The translations under genes and the position numbers were made by a program. A stretch of 64,000 nucleotides of DNA, taken from JAWWOL01 sp033851545 (GTDB taxonomy: Bacteria > Actinomycetota > Actinomycetes > JAWWOL01). A model generated the notes under the pieces. The model was given only the letters and a program-made list of their open reading frames with translations. It was not told the origin of the DNA and ran no database searches. Every line of letters begins with the position of its first letter. The stretch's first letter is position 1. This document shows, in pieces, positions 17,624 to 27,009 of the stretch. The stretch spans positions 33,144 through 97,143 of the forward strand of contig JAWWOO010000080.1 of assembly GCA_033851545.1 (NCBI GenBank), read 5' to 3'.

Positions 17624-19206
17624 GGTGCGCAGACGGCGGAGTTGGCCGTCGGCGCCTTGGCGACGATTGCCGACACGCCGGCCGCGCTGGCCGCCGTCGT
17701 CTTGGGGGCAACGGTCGTGGTCGCCGACGACTTGCCGACGCTGACCTTGACCACCGTGGTGAAGTTGTCGCCGATGACGAGCTCGAGGGTGGAGGTCAGC
17801 GAGGTCTTCAGCTTGATCACCGAGCCGGGCACGGCGGCGGCGAGGGTGCGGGCAGAGTCGGCCCGGCCCGTCCCGTAGTAGACGATCGACGTCGGGGTGG
17901 AGGCCGCGTTGCCGGACGTCAGCGCCGTGAAGCCCCCGGCCTTGAGGTTCTGCGCAGTCTGGACCGCGAGATGGGCACGGCCCGAGCCGTTGGACACCCG
18001 TACCCGGATCTTGGCCGGCGCGACGGTCAGCGGGACCGACGGCGTCTTCGGCGCTGCGGAGCCCGAGGTCTTGGCGACCTTGGGCTGAGCCGTGTTGTCC
18101 TTCATCGCCGCGAACACCGCGGGCAGGTTGGCGGTGTCGAGCTCGACCACGCTCTGGCCGCCCACGCGCGCGCTGCTGGTGAGGATCGGCACCTGCAGGA
18201 AGGTCACGTGGGCCGGGTCGATGCTGTGCAGCCGGGTGGCCAGGGTCTTCATCTGGGAGATCCCGAAGCCGTTGTCCGTGGTCATCGACTTGGCCGCAGC
18301 CCGCGCGAACGAGTAGAGCTTGGCCGGGTCGGTCAGCGTGCCGGCCGAGAGCACCTTGTGCAGCATCACGGACAGGAAGTACTGCTGGTCGGCGATCCGG
18401 CCGATGTCACCGCTGGGCAGGCCCTTGCGGTCCCGTACGAAGGCCAGCGCCTGGTCGCCGTTGATGTGATGGGTCGAGCCGGCGGTGAGGTTGTCGCCGC
18501 TGTCGTGGTCGTGCCTGGTCGTCTTGACGCACACGTTCAGGCCGCCCAAGGCATTGACCATGTTCTTGAAGCCGGTGAAGTCGACCTGCACGACGTGGTT
18601 GACCCGGATGCCGGAGAGCAGCTCGAGGGTCGCGACCAGCAGCGGGGAACCGCCCTCGGCGAACGCGGCGTTGAGCTTGGCCTTGTGCTCGGGGTGGTGG
18701 CCGCCCTTGGTGTCGGTCCACTGGGGGATCGTCACCCAGGAGTCGCGCGGGAACGAGATGATCGACGCCTTGGCCGAGCCCGACGGTACGTGGACCAGCA
18801 TCATCGTGTCCGAGCGCTGGCCCGAGGTGTAGTCCTGGCTGCCCTTGGCCGCGTTGTAGACGCCGTTAGCTCCCGCCCGGGTGTCCGACCCCACCAGCAG
18901 GAAGTTCTCAGCCTTTGCGTCCGCAGCCGGCCGGTGGATGCCGTTCTTCGCCAGGGCGTCGAAGGCGTTGATGTGCGCGATGTTGCCGAAGATGCTGTGG
19001 TAGATCACCCAGAAACCACCCGCCGCGAGCAGCACGCACACCGAGGTGACCGCCGCGATCCACCCCGCGATGCGCTGGCCGCGGGACCGCTTGGTCACCA
19101 TCGACGCGGGCGCCGACCAGGGCGTCTTGCCCGGAGGCCCCGTACGCGGCCCGCGCGGGTTGAGCTCCGGGGGCAGGTCGCCGAAGCCGGGCGGTGTGTC
19201 ACTCAC
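17620..19206 (-). CDS. LytR-type LCP family protein with LytR_C domain
   Basis: A 528-residue single-pass membrane protein predicted to ligate glycopolymers to peptidoglycan. I place the start at GTG 19206 (SDTPPGFGDLP). A proline-rich cytoplasmic tail leads to a transmembrane helix at about 46-66. The LCP domain runs from about 100 to 300, with LLVGSDTRAG near 104, ISFPRDSWV near 153 and the ALAFVRDRKG arginine motif. After a Ser/Ala/Pro linker, a C-terminal LytR_C domain (IRVRVSNGSGRAHLAVQTA) spans about 405-490. It is translationally coupled to the downstream TIGR03089 gene and divergent from rmlA, which supports a rhamnose-containing wall polymer as cargo. Confidence 0.93.
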   Translation of the reverse strand: MSDTPPGFGDLPPELNPRGPRTGPPGKTPWSAPASMVTKRSRGQRIAGWIAAVTSVCVLLAAGGFWVIYHSIFGNIAHINAFDALAKNGIHRPAADAKAENFLLVGSDTRAGANGVYNAAKGSQDYTSGQRSDTMMLVHVPSGSAKASIISFPRDSWVTIPQWTDTKGGHHPEHKAKLNAAFAEGGSPLLVATLELLSGIRVNHVVQVDFTGFKNMVNALGGLNVCVKTTRHDHDSGDNLTAGSTHHINGDQALAFVRDRKGLPSGDIGRIADQQYFLSVMLHKVLSAGTLTDPAKLYSFARAAAKSMTTDNGFGISQMKTLATRLHSIDPAHVTFLQVPILTSSARVGGQSVVELDTANLPAVFAAMKDNTAQPKVAKTSGSAAPKTPSVPLTVAPAKIRVRVSNGSGRAHLAVQTAQNLKAGGFTALTSGNAASTPTSIVYYGTGRADSARTLAAAVPGSVIKLKTSLTSTLELVIGDNFTTVVKVSVGKSSATTTVAPKTTAASAAGVSAIVAKAPTANSAVCAP

Positions 19207-19410
19207 AGGCGGGAAATCCTCCAGGTAGCCGTGCTTGCGTGCCTTACAGGAGACGCCGCAGGACCCGTACCGGTTGTCAGCTCGTGCCCGAATCATGCCG
19301 ATCTGATGCCTTGACCGGCCCGGCCAGCGTATCGGCGCTTGTCTGGCAATCGGGTGAAGCCACGCCCGGCACAGGCGGACTGCTAGCCTGCCCGCTATGG
19401 ATCTGGTCGC

Positions 19411-20478
19411 ATGAAGGCGCTTGTCCTGGCCGGGGGCGCCGGGACCCGGTTGCGCCCGATCACCCACACCTCGGCCAAACAGCTGGTCCCCGTGGCCAAC
19501 AAGCCGATCCTGTTCTACGGCCTCGAGGCGATCCGCGACGCGGGCATCACCGAGGTCGGGATCATCGTCGGCGACACGGCGGACGAGATCATGGCCGCCG
19601 TGGGCGACGGCAGCGCGCTGGGCATCCGCGCCACGTACATCCGCCAGGACGCCCCGCGTGGCCTCGCCCACGCGGTGCTCGTGGCGCACGACTTCCTCGG
19701 CGACGAGCCGTTCGTCATGTACCTCGGCGACAACCTGATCATCGGCGGCATCAGCGGACTGGTCGAGGAGTTCGCCAGGGACCTGCCCGACGCGCAGGTC
19801 CTGCTGACACAGGTGCCGGACCCGTCGCAGTTCGGCGTCGCCGAGCTCGGTCCCGACGGTCGCATCTCCCGGCTGGTCGAGAAGCCCAAGGAACCGCGCA
19901 GCGACCTGGCCCTGGTCGGCGTCTACATGTTCGGGCCCAAGATCCACGAAGCCGTACGGGGGATCGCGCCCAGTGCCCGAGGCGAGCTCGAGATCACCGA
20001 CGCGATCCAGTGGCTGGTGGACAACGGGTGCGAGGTCCGCCCCCACATGGTCACCGGCTACTGGAAGGACACCGGCCGCCTCGAGGACATGCTCGACACC
20101 AACCGCAAGGTGCTCGAGAGCTTCGAACCCGCGGTGCACGGCAAGGTCGACGAGTCCAGCCGGATCGTCGGCCGGGTCGTGATCGAAGAGGGCGCCGAGG
20201 TGATCCGCTCGACCGTACGGGGGCCGGCGGTCATCGGCCGCAACACCCGGATCGTCGACACCTACGTCGGCCCGTTCACGTCGATCTATCACGACTGCGT
20301 GATCGAGGACACCGAGATCGAGCACTCGCTGGTCCTGGAGCACTCGGTGATCCACGGCGTCGGTCGGATCGAGGACTCGCTGATCGGCCGCTACGTCGTG
20401 ATGGAGCCGTCGGCCGAGCTGCCCCGTGCCCACCGGCTGATGGTCGGTGACCACAGCAGGATCTCCATCGCCACGTGA
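19411..20478 (+). CDS. rmlA: Glucose-1-phosphate thymidylyltransferase, long form
   Basis: A 355-residue nucleotidyltransferase that makes dTDP-glucose, the first step to dTDP-rhamnose. The nucleotide-binding loop LAGGAGTRLRPIT is at residues 6-18, the metal site MYLGDNLI near 105, and the sugar-binding region ELEITDAIQWLV near 190. After residue 240 the chain continues into a left-handed beta-helix (hexapeptide-like strands), which marks the long actinobacterial/archaeal form (TIGR01208-like) rather than the ~290-residue enteric form. Its stop overlaps the start of the next gene by 4 bases. Confidence 0.94.
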   Translation: MKALVLAGGAGTRLRPITHTSAKQLVPVANKPILFYGLEAIRDAGITEVGIIVGDTADEIMAAVGDGSALGIRATYIRQDAPRGLAHAVLVAHDFLGDEPFVMYLGDNLIIGGISGLVEEFARDLPDAQVLLTQVPDPSQFGVAELGPDGRISRLVEKPKEPRSDLALVGVYMFGPKIHEAVRGIAPSARGELEITDAIQWLVDNGCEVRPHMVTGYWKDTGRLEDMLDTNRKVLESFEPAVHGKVDESSRIVGRVVIEEGAEVIRSTVRGPAVIGRNTRIVDTYVGPFTSIYHDCVIEDTEIEHSLVLEHSVIHGVGRIEDSLIGRYVVMEPSAELPRAHRLMVGDHSRISIAT

Positions 20479-21896
20479 TCCCGAGGGGGCATCGGCGCGG
20501 AGTTGCCCTGCTGGCATCGATCTCGGGGCTCGTCTACTCGGTCTTCTCCGTGGCTCGGCACCACGTCTTCGAGACCACCGCCTACGACCTCGGGATCTTC
20601 TTCGAGGCAGTGCGCGGCTGGGCGCACCTCGGCCTGCCGATCGTCCCGGTCAAGGGGGTCCACGACCAGCTCGGTACGCACTTCGACCTCCTCGGCGACC
20701 ACTTCCACCCGATCCTGGCCCTGCTCGCGCCGACGTACTGGATCTGGCCCCACCCCGAGACACTGCTCGTCGACCAGGCCCTGCTGTTCGCCGTCTCCGC
20801 CGTTCCCGTCTGGGCCTTCGTCCAGCGGCTGCTCGGCCCGCGGGCGGCCTACCTGTGGACCGCCGGCTACGTCACCTACTGGGGCCTGCAGGAGGCGGCG
20901 GCGTTCGACTTCCACGAGATCGCGTTCGCGGTGCCGCTGATCGCCTTCGCCATCGAGCGGGTGCAGGCCCGGCGCTTCCCGGCCGCAACGATCGCGGTGC
21001 TGATGTTGCTGCTGGTCAAGGAAGATCTCGCCCTGCTAGTGGCGTTCTTGGGTCTCTACATCGCGGTACACGGCCGGCGTGTCCTCGGCTCCGCGGTGAC
21101 AGCTGCGGGTGTCGTCGGCTACGTCCTGATCACCCGCGTGTTCCTGCCGCACTTCGCCGGCGGCCAGGCGTTCATGTACTGGACCTACGACTCGCTCGGC
21201 AAGGACCTGCCCTCTGCGCTGGGCTTCATGGCCCGCCACCCGTTCCGCACGGTGCAGCTGTTCTTCACCCCTGCGGTCAAGTGGCACACGCTGCTCTGGA
21301 TCTTCGCGCCGTTCGCGCTGCTGACGGCCGGGTCATCGACGCTGATCCTGCTGGTGCCGCTGCTGGCGGAGCGCTTCTTCTCCTCCGGCCCGCAGTACTG
21401 GGTGACCGGCTACCACTACACCGCGACCGCCGCGCCGATCGTGGCGATGGGCGCCGCCGAGGGGCTTCACCGGATACTTCGCTTGGTGCCAAAGGATTCC
21501 GTACGGGCTGCCGCGGGGAGGTGGGTGCCCGCTGCGGTGGCAGTCGCCGGGCTGGCCAGCATCGCCTACTTCCCGCTGCACGAGCTCTTTCTGCCGCGGC
21601 TGTGGGCGACCGGGGGCCGGGTCGCGGCGGCGCACGCAGCGGTGGCCCAGGTGCCCCGAGGCGTGACGGTCGAGGCCACCGACCGGCTGCAGCCGCACCT
21701 GGTCGACCACACGAACGCGTTGCTGCTCGATGGCACCGAGACCACCGCGACCTGGCTGGTTGCAGACGTGGGCAAGCCGGACTGGCCGCTGAAGAGCGTC
21801 GACAAGCAGCAGGCGTACGTGGCACAGCGCGAAGCCGAAGGCTGGACGGTGGTCTTCAACCGCGACGGCTTCGTCGTCCTGCACGGCCCGTCCTAG
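20475..21896 (+). CDS. DUF2079 polytopic membrane protein
   Basis: A 473-residue membrane protein with about nine to ten hydrophobic segments. Family signatures include ETTAYDLGIFFEAVRG near residue 33, LGTHFDLLGDHFHPILALLAP near 67, and FDFHEIAFAVPLIAFAIE near 138. DUF2079 proteins are distantly related to GT-C glycosyltransferases but no activity has been shown. The conserved acidic pairs near the N-terminus would lie on the outer face. It overlaps rmlA by 4 bases, so it is probably tied to rhamnose-containing glycan assembly. Confidence 0.88.
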   Translation: MIPRGHRRGVALLASISGLVYSVFSVARHHVFETTAYDLGIFFEAVRGWAHLGLPIVPVKGVHDQLGTHFDLLGDHFHPILALLAPTYWIWPHPETLLVDQALLFAVSAVPVWAFVQRLLGPRAAYLWTAGYVTYWGLQEAAAFDFHEIAFAVPLIAFAIERVQARRFPAATIAVLMLLLVKEDLALLVAFLGLYIAVHGRRVLGSAVTAAGVVGYVLITRVFLPHFAGGQAFMYWTYDSLGKDLPSALGFMARHPFRTVQLFFTPAVKWHTLLWIFAPFALLTAGSSTLILLVPLLAERFFSSGPQYWVTGYHYTATAAPIVAMGAAEGLHRILRLVPKDSVRAAAGRWVPAAVAVAGLASIAYFPLHELFLPRLWATGGRVAAAHAAVAQVPRGVTVEATDRLQPHLVDHTNALLLDGTETTATWLVADVGKPDWPLKSVDKQQAYVAQREAEGWTVVFNRDGFVVLHGPS

Positions 21897-21940
21897 TGTG
21901 CCGGTCTCTCCCCAGGGACTCCACCTGCTTGAATGCTCAC

Positions 21941-23914
21941 GTGTCCGCGCCGGAGAACTCTTGCCAGCGTCCCAGCGCGTACGGCGTCCTCGGGGTGCTG
22001 CCCGCCCTGGTCTGCTCGGCGTGGATCGCGGCCGGGGTGGCGTTGCTGCTGCTGCGCGCGTTCCAGCCCTGGCTCGCGATTCCCGTCGCCCTGGTCCTGT
22101 TGGCGGTCATGCTGTGGCTCGTCCCGGTCCGCCGGTGGACCGCGCCGTCCGGCCCCACCTGGGCGCTGGTGCTCACCCTGGCGGTGGTGGTTCTTGCCGG
22201 AGTCTGGGCAGGGACCCACGCGTCCGAGAACCTTGTCGTGCGAAGGGATCCCGGTCCGTACGGGCTGATCGGCGCCTGGGTTGCGCAGCACGGCACGATC
22301 TCGATGCCTTCCGATGCTGCCGTTTTCGGGCACCTGCCGCACATCGCCTTCGACTCGCCGGCGTTCTACGGCCGACCGGGTGACGTGCTCCAGCCGCAGT
22401 TCATGTCGGGGCTTCCGTTGGTGATCGCCCCGGCGCACTGGATCGGGGGGCTGCCCTGGCTGTTCAGGGCCAACGCGGTCATCGGCGCCCTCGCGTTGCT
22501 GACGTTCGCGAGCTTCGTGGCCCGGGCGGTCGGACCACGGGCGGCGCCGTTCGCCACGGCCGTGCTGGCGCTCAGCTATCCCGAGACGCACGCCTTCCGG
22601 TCACCGTACAGCGAGCCGTTGACGCAGCTGATGGTCTTCGGCGGGCTCTGCCTGCTCTGGGACGCCGGCCGGCGCAGGGAGCAGACCTGGCGAGCGGCCG
22701 GGCTGGCCGGGCTGGTGCTGGGGTTGACTGCCGCCGTGCGGGTCGATGCGGTCGCCGACCTGCTCCCGTTGGCCGCCGTCGTGGTCGTCCTCGCGGTCGG
22801 CTCCCGTCGCCGCGACGCTGCCGGGCTGACCGTGGGCCTCGCCGTCGGGATCGGCGTCGGGGCGGCCGATGGCTGGCTGCTGCACTACGCCTATATCTAC
22901 GACACCCGCACAGAGCTCAGGTTGGTCGGCCTCGCCCTGCTAGCCGTCTGCATCGGCGCCGGGCTCGCCATCTCCGTCGGCCGGCGGCTCGTAGGGCGAG
23001 GACCCTTGTCGGCGAAGTGGCCCGGAATCCTTGCTGCTACGGCGATCCCGCTGGTCGCCGTGCTCGGCTACGCCGTCCGCCCGTACGTCGAGCACCCGCA
23101 CTCGCCGGCCAGCGACAAGACCGCGCAGGAGGTCGGCCGGTTGCAGACCATGAGCCACCTGCCCTTGGACCCGCACCGGACCTACGCCGAGGACTCCCTG
23201 CGCTGGATGGGCTGGTGGGTGGGCGCTCCGGCTATCCTGCTGGCTGCCCTGGCCGCCGGACTGGTCGTACGGAGGTGGCTGGCCGGGCGCGACGCCGAGC
23301 TGCTGCCGGTGGTCGGGACCGGGCTTGCCGTGGCGCTGCTGGTGTTCTGGCGGCCGTCGATCACCCCTGACCACCCGTGGGCCGACCGAAGGTTCGTGCC
23401 CATCGTGCTGCCGGTGCTGGTGCTGCTGGCGACGTGGCTGCTGGCCCGCGTCGCCGAGGACAAGCGTTGGCGCCGCGCTGTTCCCGTACTCGGCCTGGCG
23501 ATCCTGGTGCCGACCGTGCTGACGACGGCGCCGCTGGCCTGGACCCGTACCGAGACCGGCCAGCTCGCCGCATTGAAGGCCCTGTGCGCGCGGATTCCCG
23601 CCCGGGTCGCCGTGTTGTTCGTCGACGTCGACCTCGCCTTCCGGTGGGCACCGGCCGTTCGCGACGAGTGCGGCGTCCCGACCGGCTACATCGCGGCCGG
23701 CGGCCAGGTTGCGGTGGCAGACGTGCAGGCAGCCGTACGCGCCCACGGCCGTTCCCTGGTCCTGCTCGGCGCGACGGCCGCTGAGCTGACCGGCCGCGAC
23801 CCGCAGCACATCGTGGGGCTCACCTATCCGGTCGACGCCCGCACACTGACCAGGCGCCCGCACCGGACGGACACCGAGCGGACCGACGTCTGGTCGGCCC
23901 TGGTCCCTGACTGA
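21941..23914 (+). CDS. Polytopic GT-C-like membrane protein, paralogue 1
   Basis: I set the start at GTG 21941 (SAPENSCQ), giving 657 residues. The N-terminal two thirds hold about ten membrane helices; the C-terminal part is soluble and ends at VWSALVPD. Early motifs VVRRDPGPYGLIGAWVAQHG and RSPYSEPLTQLMVFGG, and late ITPDHPWADRRFVPIVLPV, match two other genes in this window (51339 and 53509), so they form one family. The conserved Asp in RDPG(T/P)Y lies in the first outer loop, the position of the catalytic Asp in GT-C (ArnT/PMT-like) glycosyltransferases. A glycan transferase using polyprenyl-phosphate sugars is a reasonable inference, not proven. Confidence 0.75.
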   Translation: MSAPENSCQRPSAYGVLGVLPALVCSAWIAAGVALLLLRAFQPWLAIPVALVLLAVMLWLVPVRRWTAPSGPTWALVLTLAVVVLAGVWAGTHASENLVVRRDPGPYGLIGAWVAQHGTISMPSDAAVFGHLPHIAFDSPAFYGRPGDVLQPQFMSGLPLVIAPAHWIGGLPWLFRANAVIGALALLTFASFVARAVGPRAAPFATAVLALSYPETHAFRSPYSEPLTQLMVFGGLCLLWDAGRRREQTWRAAGLAGLVLGLTAAVRVDAVADLLPLAAVVVVLAVGSRRRDAAGLTVGLAVGIGVGAADGWLLHYAYIYDTRTELRLVGLALLAVCIGAGLAISVGRRLVGRGPLSAKWPGILAATAIPLVAVLGYAVRPYVEHPHSPASDKTAQEVGRLQTMSHLPLDPHRTYAEDSLRWMGWWVGAPAILLAALAAGLVVRRWLAGRDAELLPVVGTGLAVALLVFWRPSITPDHPWADRRFVPIVLPVLVLLATWLLARVAEDKRWRRAVPVLGLAILVPTVLTTAPLAWTRTETGQLAALKALCARIPARVAVLFVDVDLAFRWAPAVRDECGVPTGYIAAGGQVAVADVQAAVRAHGRSLVLLGATAAELTGRDPQHIVGLTYPVDARTLTRRPHRTDTERTDVWSALVPD

Positions 23915-23924
23915 TACTGGGCAA

Positions 23925-24467
23925 ATGACCGACGAACCGGGTGTCTTCTCCCAGCGGTGGTCCGGCGGCGACCGGGTCGACCCCGCGTGCCTGGGCGATG
24001 AGCGGACCATGCTCAGCCAGTACCTCGACTACCAGCGCAGCACCTTCGAGCTCAAGTGTGCGGGCGTGGCGCCCGGGCAGCTCAGCGCCTTGACCGTCCC
24101 GCCGTCGACGCTGAGCCTGCACGGCCTGTTGCGGCACCTGTCAGGGGTCGAGCGGTGGTGGTTCCGGATCCAGTTCGCCGGCGAGCAGGTGCCGGAGCTC
24201 TACTACAGCGACGACGACCCGGACCAGGACTTCGACTCTCTCGACGGCGACGCCGGGGAGGCTCTCGAGGTCTGGCGGCGGGAGTGCGCGCGCTCCCGCG
24301 AGATCGCGCGCGCTGCCGAGTCGATGGACAGCACCGGTACCAGGCGGCTGACCGGTGAGCCCTTCTCGCTGCGCTGGGTGATGCTGCGCCTGGTGGCGGA
24401 GTACGCCCGGCACAACGGCCACGCCGACCTGCTGCGGCAGCGCATCGACGGCCGGACCGGGGAGTAG
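23925..24467 (+). CDS. DinB family protein (DUF664 type)
   Basis: A 180-residue predicted four-helix bundle with the DUF664/DinB signatures LSLHGLLRHLSGVERWWFR (about residues 64-83) and VAEYARHNGHADLLRQRIDG at the end. The His residues in these motifs are the expected metal ligands. Related proteins are metal-dependent thiol-using enzymes or have no known function. It starts 10 bases after the GT-C-like gene and is convergent with the next gene. Confidence 0.87.
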   Translation: MTDEPGVFSQRWSGGDRVDPACLGDERTMLSQYLDYQRSTFELKCAGVAPGQLSALTVPPSTLSLHGLLRHLSGVERWWFRIQFAGEQVPELYYSDDDPDQDFDSLDGDAGEALEVWRRECARSREIARAAESMDSTGTRRLTGEPFSLRWVMLRLVAEYARHNGHADLLRQRIDGRTGE

Positions 24468-24470
24468 GCC

Positions 24471-25073
24471 TCACACAGGCGCGACATCGGGCACGAGCTC
24501 TGCCCACACGGTCTTGCCCTCGGACGTCGCGTCGGCGCCCCAGCGGGTGGAAAGCCGGTCGACCAGGAACAGCCCCCGCCCGCTCTCTGCCAGCCCGTTC
24601 GCATGCCGCGGCCGGACCGGACGGACCGAGCTGTCGCTGACCTCGGCTCGCACCCCGCCCCGCTCGCCCTCGAGCACCGCCAGCCTGACCGTGATCTGGC
24701 TCCCGGCGTGCCGCACCGCGTTCGCGACCAGCTCGGTCACCACCAGCTCGGCGTCCGAGCACACCTGGCCGGCGTCCCAGCGGGTGCAGGCGGTCAGCAC
24801 CAGGATCCGGGCGTGCGCCGCCGAGCGGGGCTCCGCAGGCAGCACAGCGACCAACCGGTTGCCTTCGTCGATCACGGTGTGGGGCAACTCTGACGCGGCA
24901 GAACTGCCGGGCTGGCTGGCGATGACGTCCTCCGATCGGGGACTGGGTTGCCCCCGGTGTACCCGTCCTCCGCGAAACGTCCCGCACCGTGCCGAGGTTT
25001 CTGCCGCGTCGTCCGACCCGGTGGGCAACGGCCGCTGCCAGGATCGGGCAGAATCACGGGGCACGGGCATCAC
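24471..25073 (-). CDS. ATP-binding protein (HATPase_c, anti-sigma kinase-like)
   Basis: A single GHKL ATPase domain of about 130 residues, as in the RsbW/SpoIIAB-like and Streptomyces orphan regulators. The N-box is SDAELVVTELVANAVRHAG and the G-region is VSDSSVRPVRP followed by GRGLFLVDRLSTRWG. It probably binds or phosphorylates an anti-anti-sigma factor, or acts as an orphan regulator. The start is uncertain: the longest frame begins at 25073, but the domain itself only begins near GTG 24875, and a good GGAGG near 24930 is not followed by a standard start codon. No sigma or anti-anti-sigma partner is adjacent. Confidence 0.8.
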   Translation of the reverse strand: MMPVPRDSARSWQRPLPTGSDDAAETSARCGTFRGGRVHRGQPSPRSEDVIASQPGSSAASELPHTVIDEGNRLVAVLPAEPRSAAHARILVLTACTRWDAGQVCSDAELVVTELVANAVRHAGSQITVRLAVLEGERGGVRAEVSDSSVRPVRPRHANGLAESGRGLFLVDRLSTRWGADATSEGKTVWAELVPDVAPV

Positions 25074-25119
25074 CCGGGCGCGGCCCTCCCCGCTGCAGGA
25101 CTACCGAAGGACAGCTGCA

Positions 25120-26112
25120 ATGCGTGTGCTCGTCACCGGCGGCGCCGGCTTCATCGGCTCCCACTACGTCCGTACGCTGCTCGCCGGCGGCTACGAGGGA
25201 GCGCGGATCGAGCGGGTCACCGTCTACGACAAGCTGACCTACGCCGGCAACCTGGCCAACCTCGAGACGGTCGCCGGTGACCCGCGCTACGGCTTCGTGC
25301 ACGGCGACATCGTGGACGCGGCCGCCCTGGACGCTGCGCTGCCCGGTCACGACGTCGTGGTCAACTTCGCCGCCGAGACCCACGTCGACCGCTCGATCAC
25401 CGGCGCGGCGGACTTCGTCGTCACCAACGTGCTCGGCGCGCAGACCCTGCTCGAAGCCTGCCTCCGCAACTCAATACCTCGGGTTCTGCACGTCTCCACC
25501 GACGAGGTCTACGGGTCCATCGCCGAGGGCTCGTGGACCGAGGACTCGCCGTTGTTGCCCAACTCTCCTTACAGCGCAGCCAAAGCGGGCGCGGACCTGA
25601 TCGCCCGCTCCTACGCGCGGACCTACGGACTGAACGTCACGATCACCCGCTGCAGCAACAACTACGGCCCGTACCAGTTCCCTGAGAAAGTCGTGCCGTT
25701 GTTCGTGACCAACCTGCTCGACGGGGCGACGGTGCCGCTCTACGGCGACGGGCTCAACGTCCGGGACTGGCTGCACGTCGACGACCACTGCCGCGGCATC
25801 CAGCTCGCGCTGGACAGGGGTGAGGCCGGCGAGATCTACAACATCGGCGGCGGCCTGGAGCTGACCAACCGCGAGCTCACCGAGCGGCTGCTCGAAGCGG
25901 TCGGCGCCGACTGGAGCCGGGTCACCCCGGTCGAGGACCGCAAGGGTCACGACCGGCGCTACTCCGTCGACGACTCCAAGCTGCGGGCGCTGGGCTACGC
26001 GCCCCGTACGACCTTCGAGGAGGGGCTGGCGCAGACCGTCGCGTGGTACCGGGACAACCGGCATTGGTGGGAGCCGCTCAAGAGCGGCATCGTCAAGGCT
26101 TCCGCGGAGTGA
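25120..26112 (+). CDS. rmlB: dTDP-glucose 4,6-dehydratase
   Basis: A 330-residue short-chain dehydrogenase/reductase-type enzyme converting dTDP-glucose to dTDP-4-keto-6-deoxyglucose with tightly bound NAD. The Rossmann motif VTGGAGFIGSH is at residues 5-15, the catalytic Asp-Glu pair is in HVSTDEVYGS near 125-134, and the Tyr/Lys pair is in SPYSAAKAGAD. RCSNNYGPYQFPEK and HDRRYSVDDSK are further diagnostic blocks. The stop overlaps the start of rmlD by 4 bases. Confidence 0.96.
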   Translation: MRVLVTGGAGFIGSHYVRTLLAGGYEGARIERVTVYDKLTYAGNLANLETVAGDPRYGFVHGDIVDAAALDAALPGHDVVVNFAAETHVDRSITGAADFVVTNVLGAQTLLEACLRNSIPRVLHVSTDEVYGSIAEGSWTEDSPLLPNSPYSAAKAGADLIARSYARTYGLNVTITRCSNNYGPYQFPEKVVPLFVTNLLDGATVPLYGDGLNVRDWLHVDDHCRGIQLALDRGEAGEIYNIGGGLELTNRELTERLLEAVGADWSRVTPVEDRKGHDRRYSVDDSKLRALGYAPRTTFEEGLAQTVAWYRDNRHWWEPLKSGIVKASAE

Positions 26113-26978
26113 CCCGCTGGCTGGTCACCGGCGCCGGCGGGCAGCTCGGCTCGGACCTGGTGTCGGTCCTGACCGCAGCCGGGGACGAGGTGGTCGGGCT
26201 GACCCGGGCCGACCTCGACATCTCGGACGAACGCTCCGTGCGGGCTGCGGTCGACCGGGTGTGGCCGGACGTGGTGATCAACGCCGCGGCCTACACCGGC
26301 GTCGATGCCGCAGAGGCCGACGAGGACGAGGCCTACCGGGTCAATGCGACCGGTGCCGGCGTCCTGGCCACGGCCACCTCCGGGCGGGCGAGGTTGCTGC
26401 ATGTCTCGACCGACTATGTGTTCGACGGCCAGGGCAGCGCCCCGTACGCGGAGGACGACCCGACCGAGCCGCGTTCGGCGTACGGGAGGACCAAGCTGGC
26501 CGGTGAGCGGGCGGCCATGGGCGTACACCCGGACGCCTACGTGGTCCGTACGGCGTGGGTCTACGGTGCGGCTGGCGGCAACTTCGTCAAGACGATGGCT
26601 GCGCTCGAGGCCAAGCACGAGACGGTGTCGGTGGTCGACGACCAGCGCGGCTCACCGACCTGGTCCCGCGATCTCGCGTACGGGCTGGTGACGTTGGGGA
26701 GATCGGCTGCTGCGCCGGGGATCTATCACTGCACCAACGGTGGCGAAGCGACGTGGTACGACCTGGCAAGGGCGGTGTTCGAAGAGCTCGGCGCAGATCC
26801 TGGTCGCGTCCAGCCGACCACGACGGAGGCCTTCCCGCGTCCGGCGCCCCGACCGGCCTACTCCGTCCTGGGCACGCACCGTTGGCGGGCTGCGGGGCTG
26901 CCCCCGTTGCGGCACTGGCGGGCAGCCTTGCGCGCCGCCTTCGCCGAGGCGGGGCCGGCGCTGCGCCCTGCCGGCTGA
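26109..26978 (+). CDS. rmlD: dTDP-4-dehydrorhamnose reductase
   Basis: A 289-residue NADPH-dependent reductase for the last step of dTDP-L-rhamnose synthesis. It starts at GTG 26109, overlapping the rmlB stop. Motifs are WLVTGAGGQLGSDL at residues 4-17, VINAAAYTGVDAAE near 57, STDYVFDGQG near 98 and the catalytic YGRTKLAGE. Together with rmlA and rmlB it gives three of the four steps; the 3,5-epimerase rmlC is not in this window. Confidence 0.95.
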   Translation: MTRWLVTGAGGQLGSDLVSVLTAAGDEVVGLTRADLDISDERSVRAAVDRVWPDVVINAAAYTGVDAAEADEDEAYRVNATGAGVLATATSGRARLLHVSTDYVFDGQGSAPYAEDDPTEPRSAYGRTKLAGERAAMGVHPDAYVVRTAWVYGAAGGNFVKTMAALEAKHETVSVVDDQRGSPTWSRDLAYGLVTLGRSAAAPGIYHCTNGGEATWYDLARAVFEELGADPGRVQPTTTEAFPRPAPRPAYSVLGTHRWRAAGLPPLRHWRAALRAAFAEAGPALRPAG

Positions 26979-27009
26979 GCCGCGCCGAGTGGGTCGTCAG
27001 GCAACGTCC

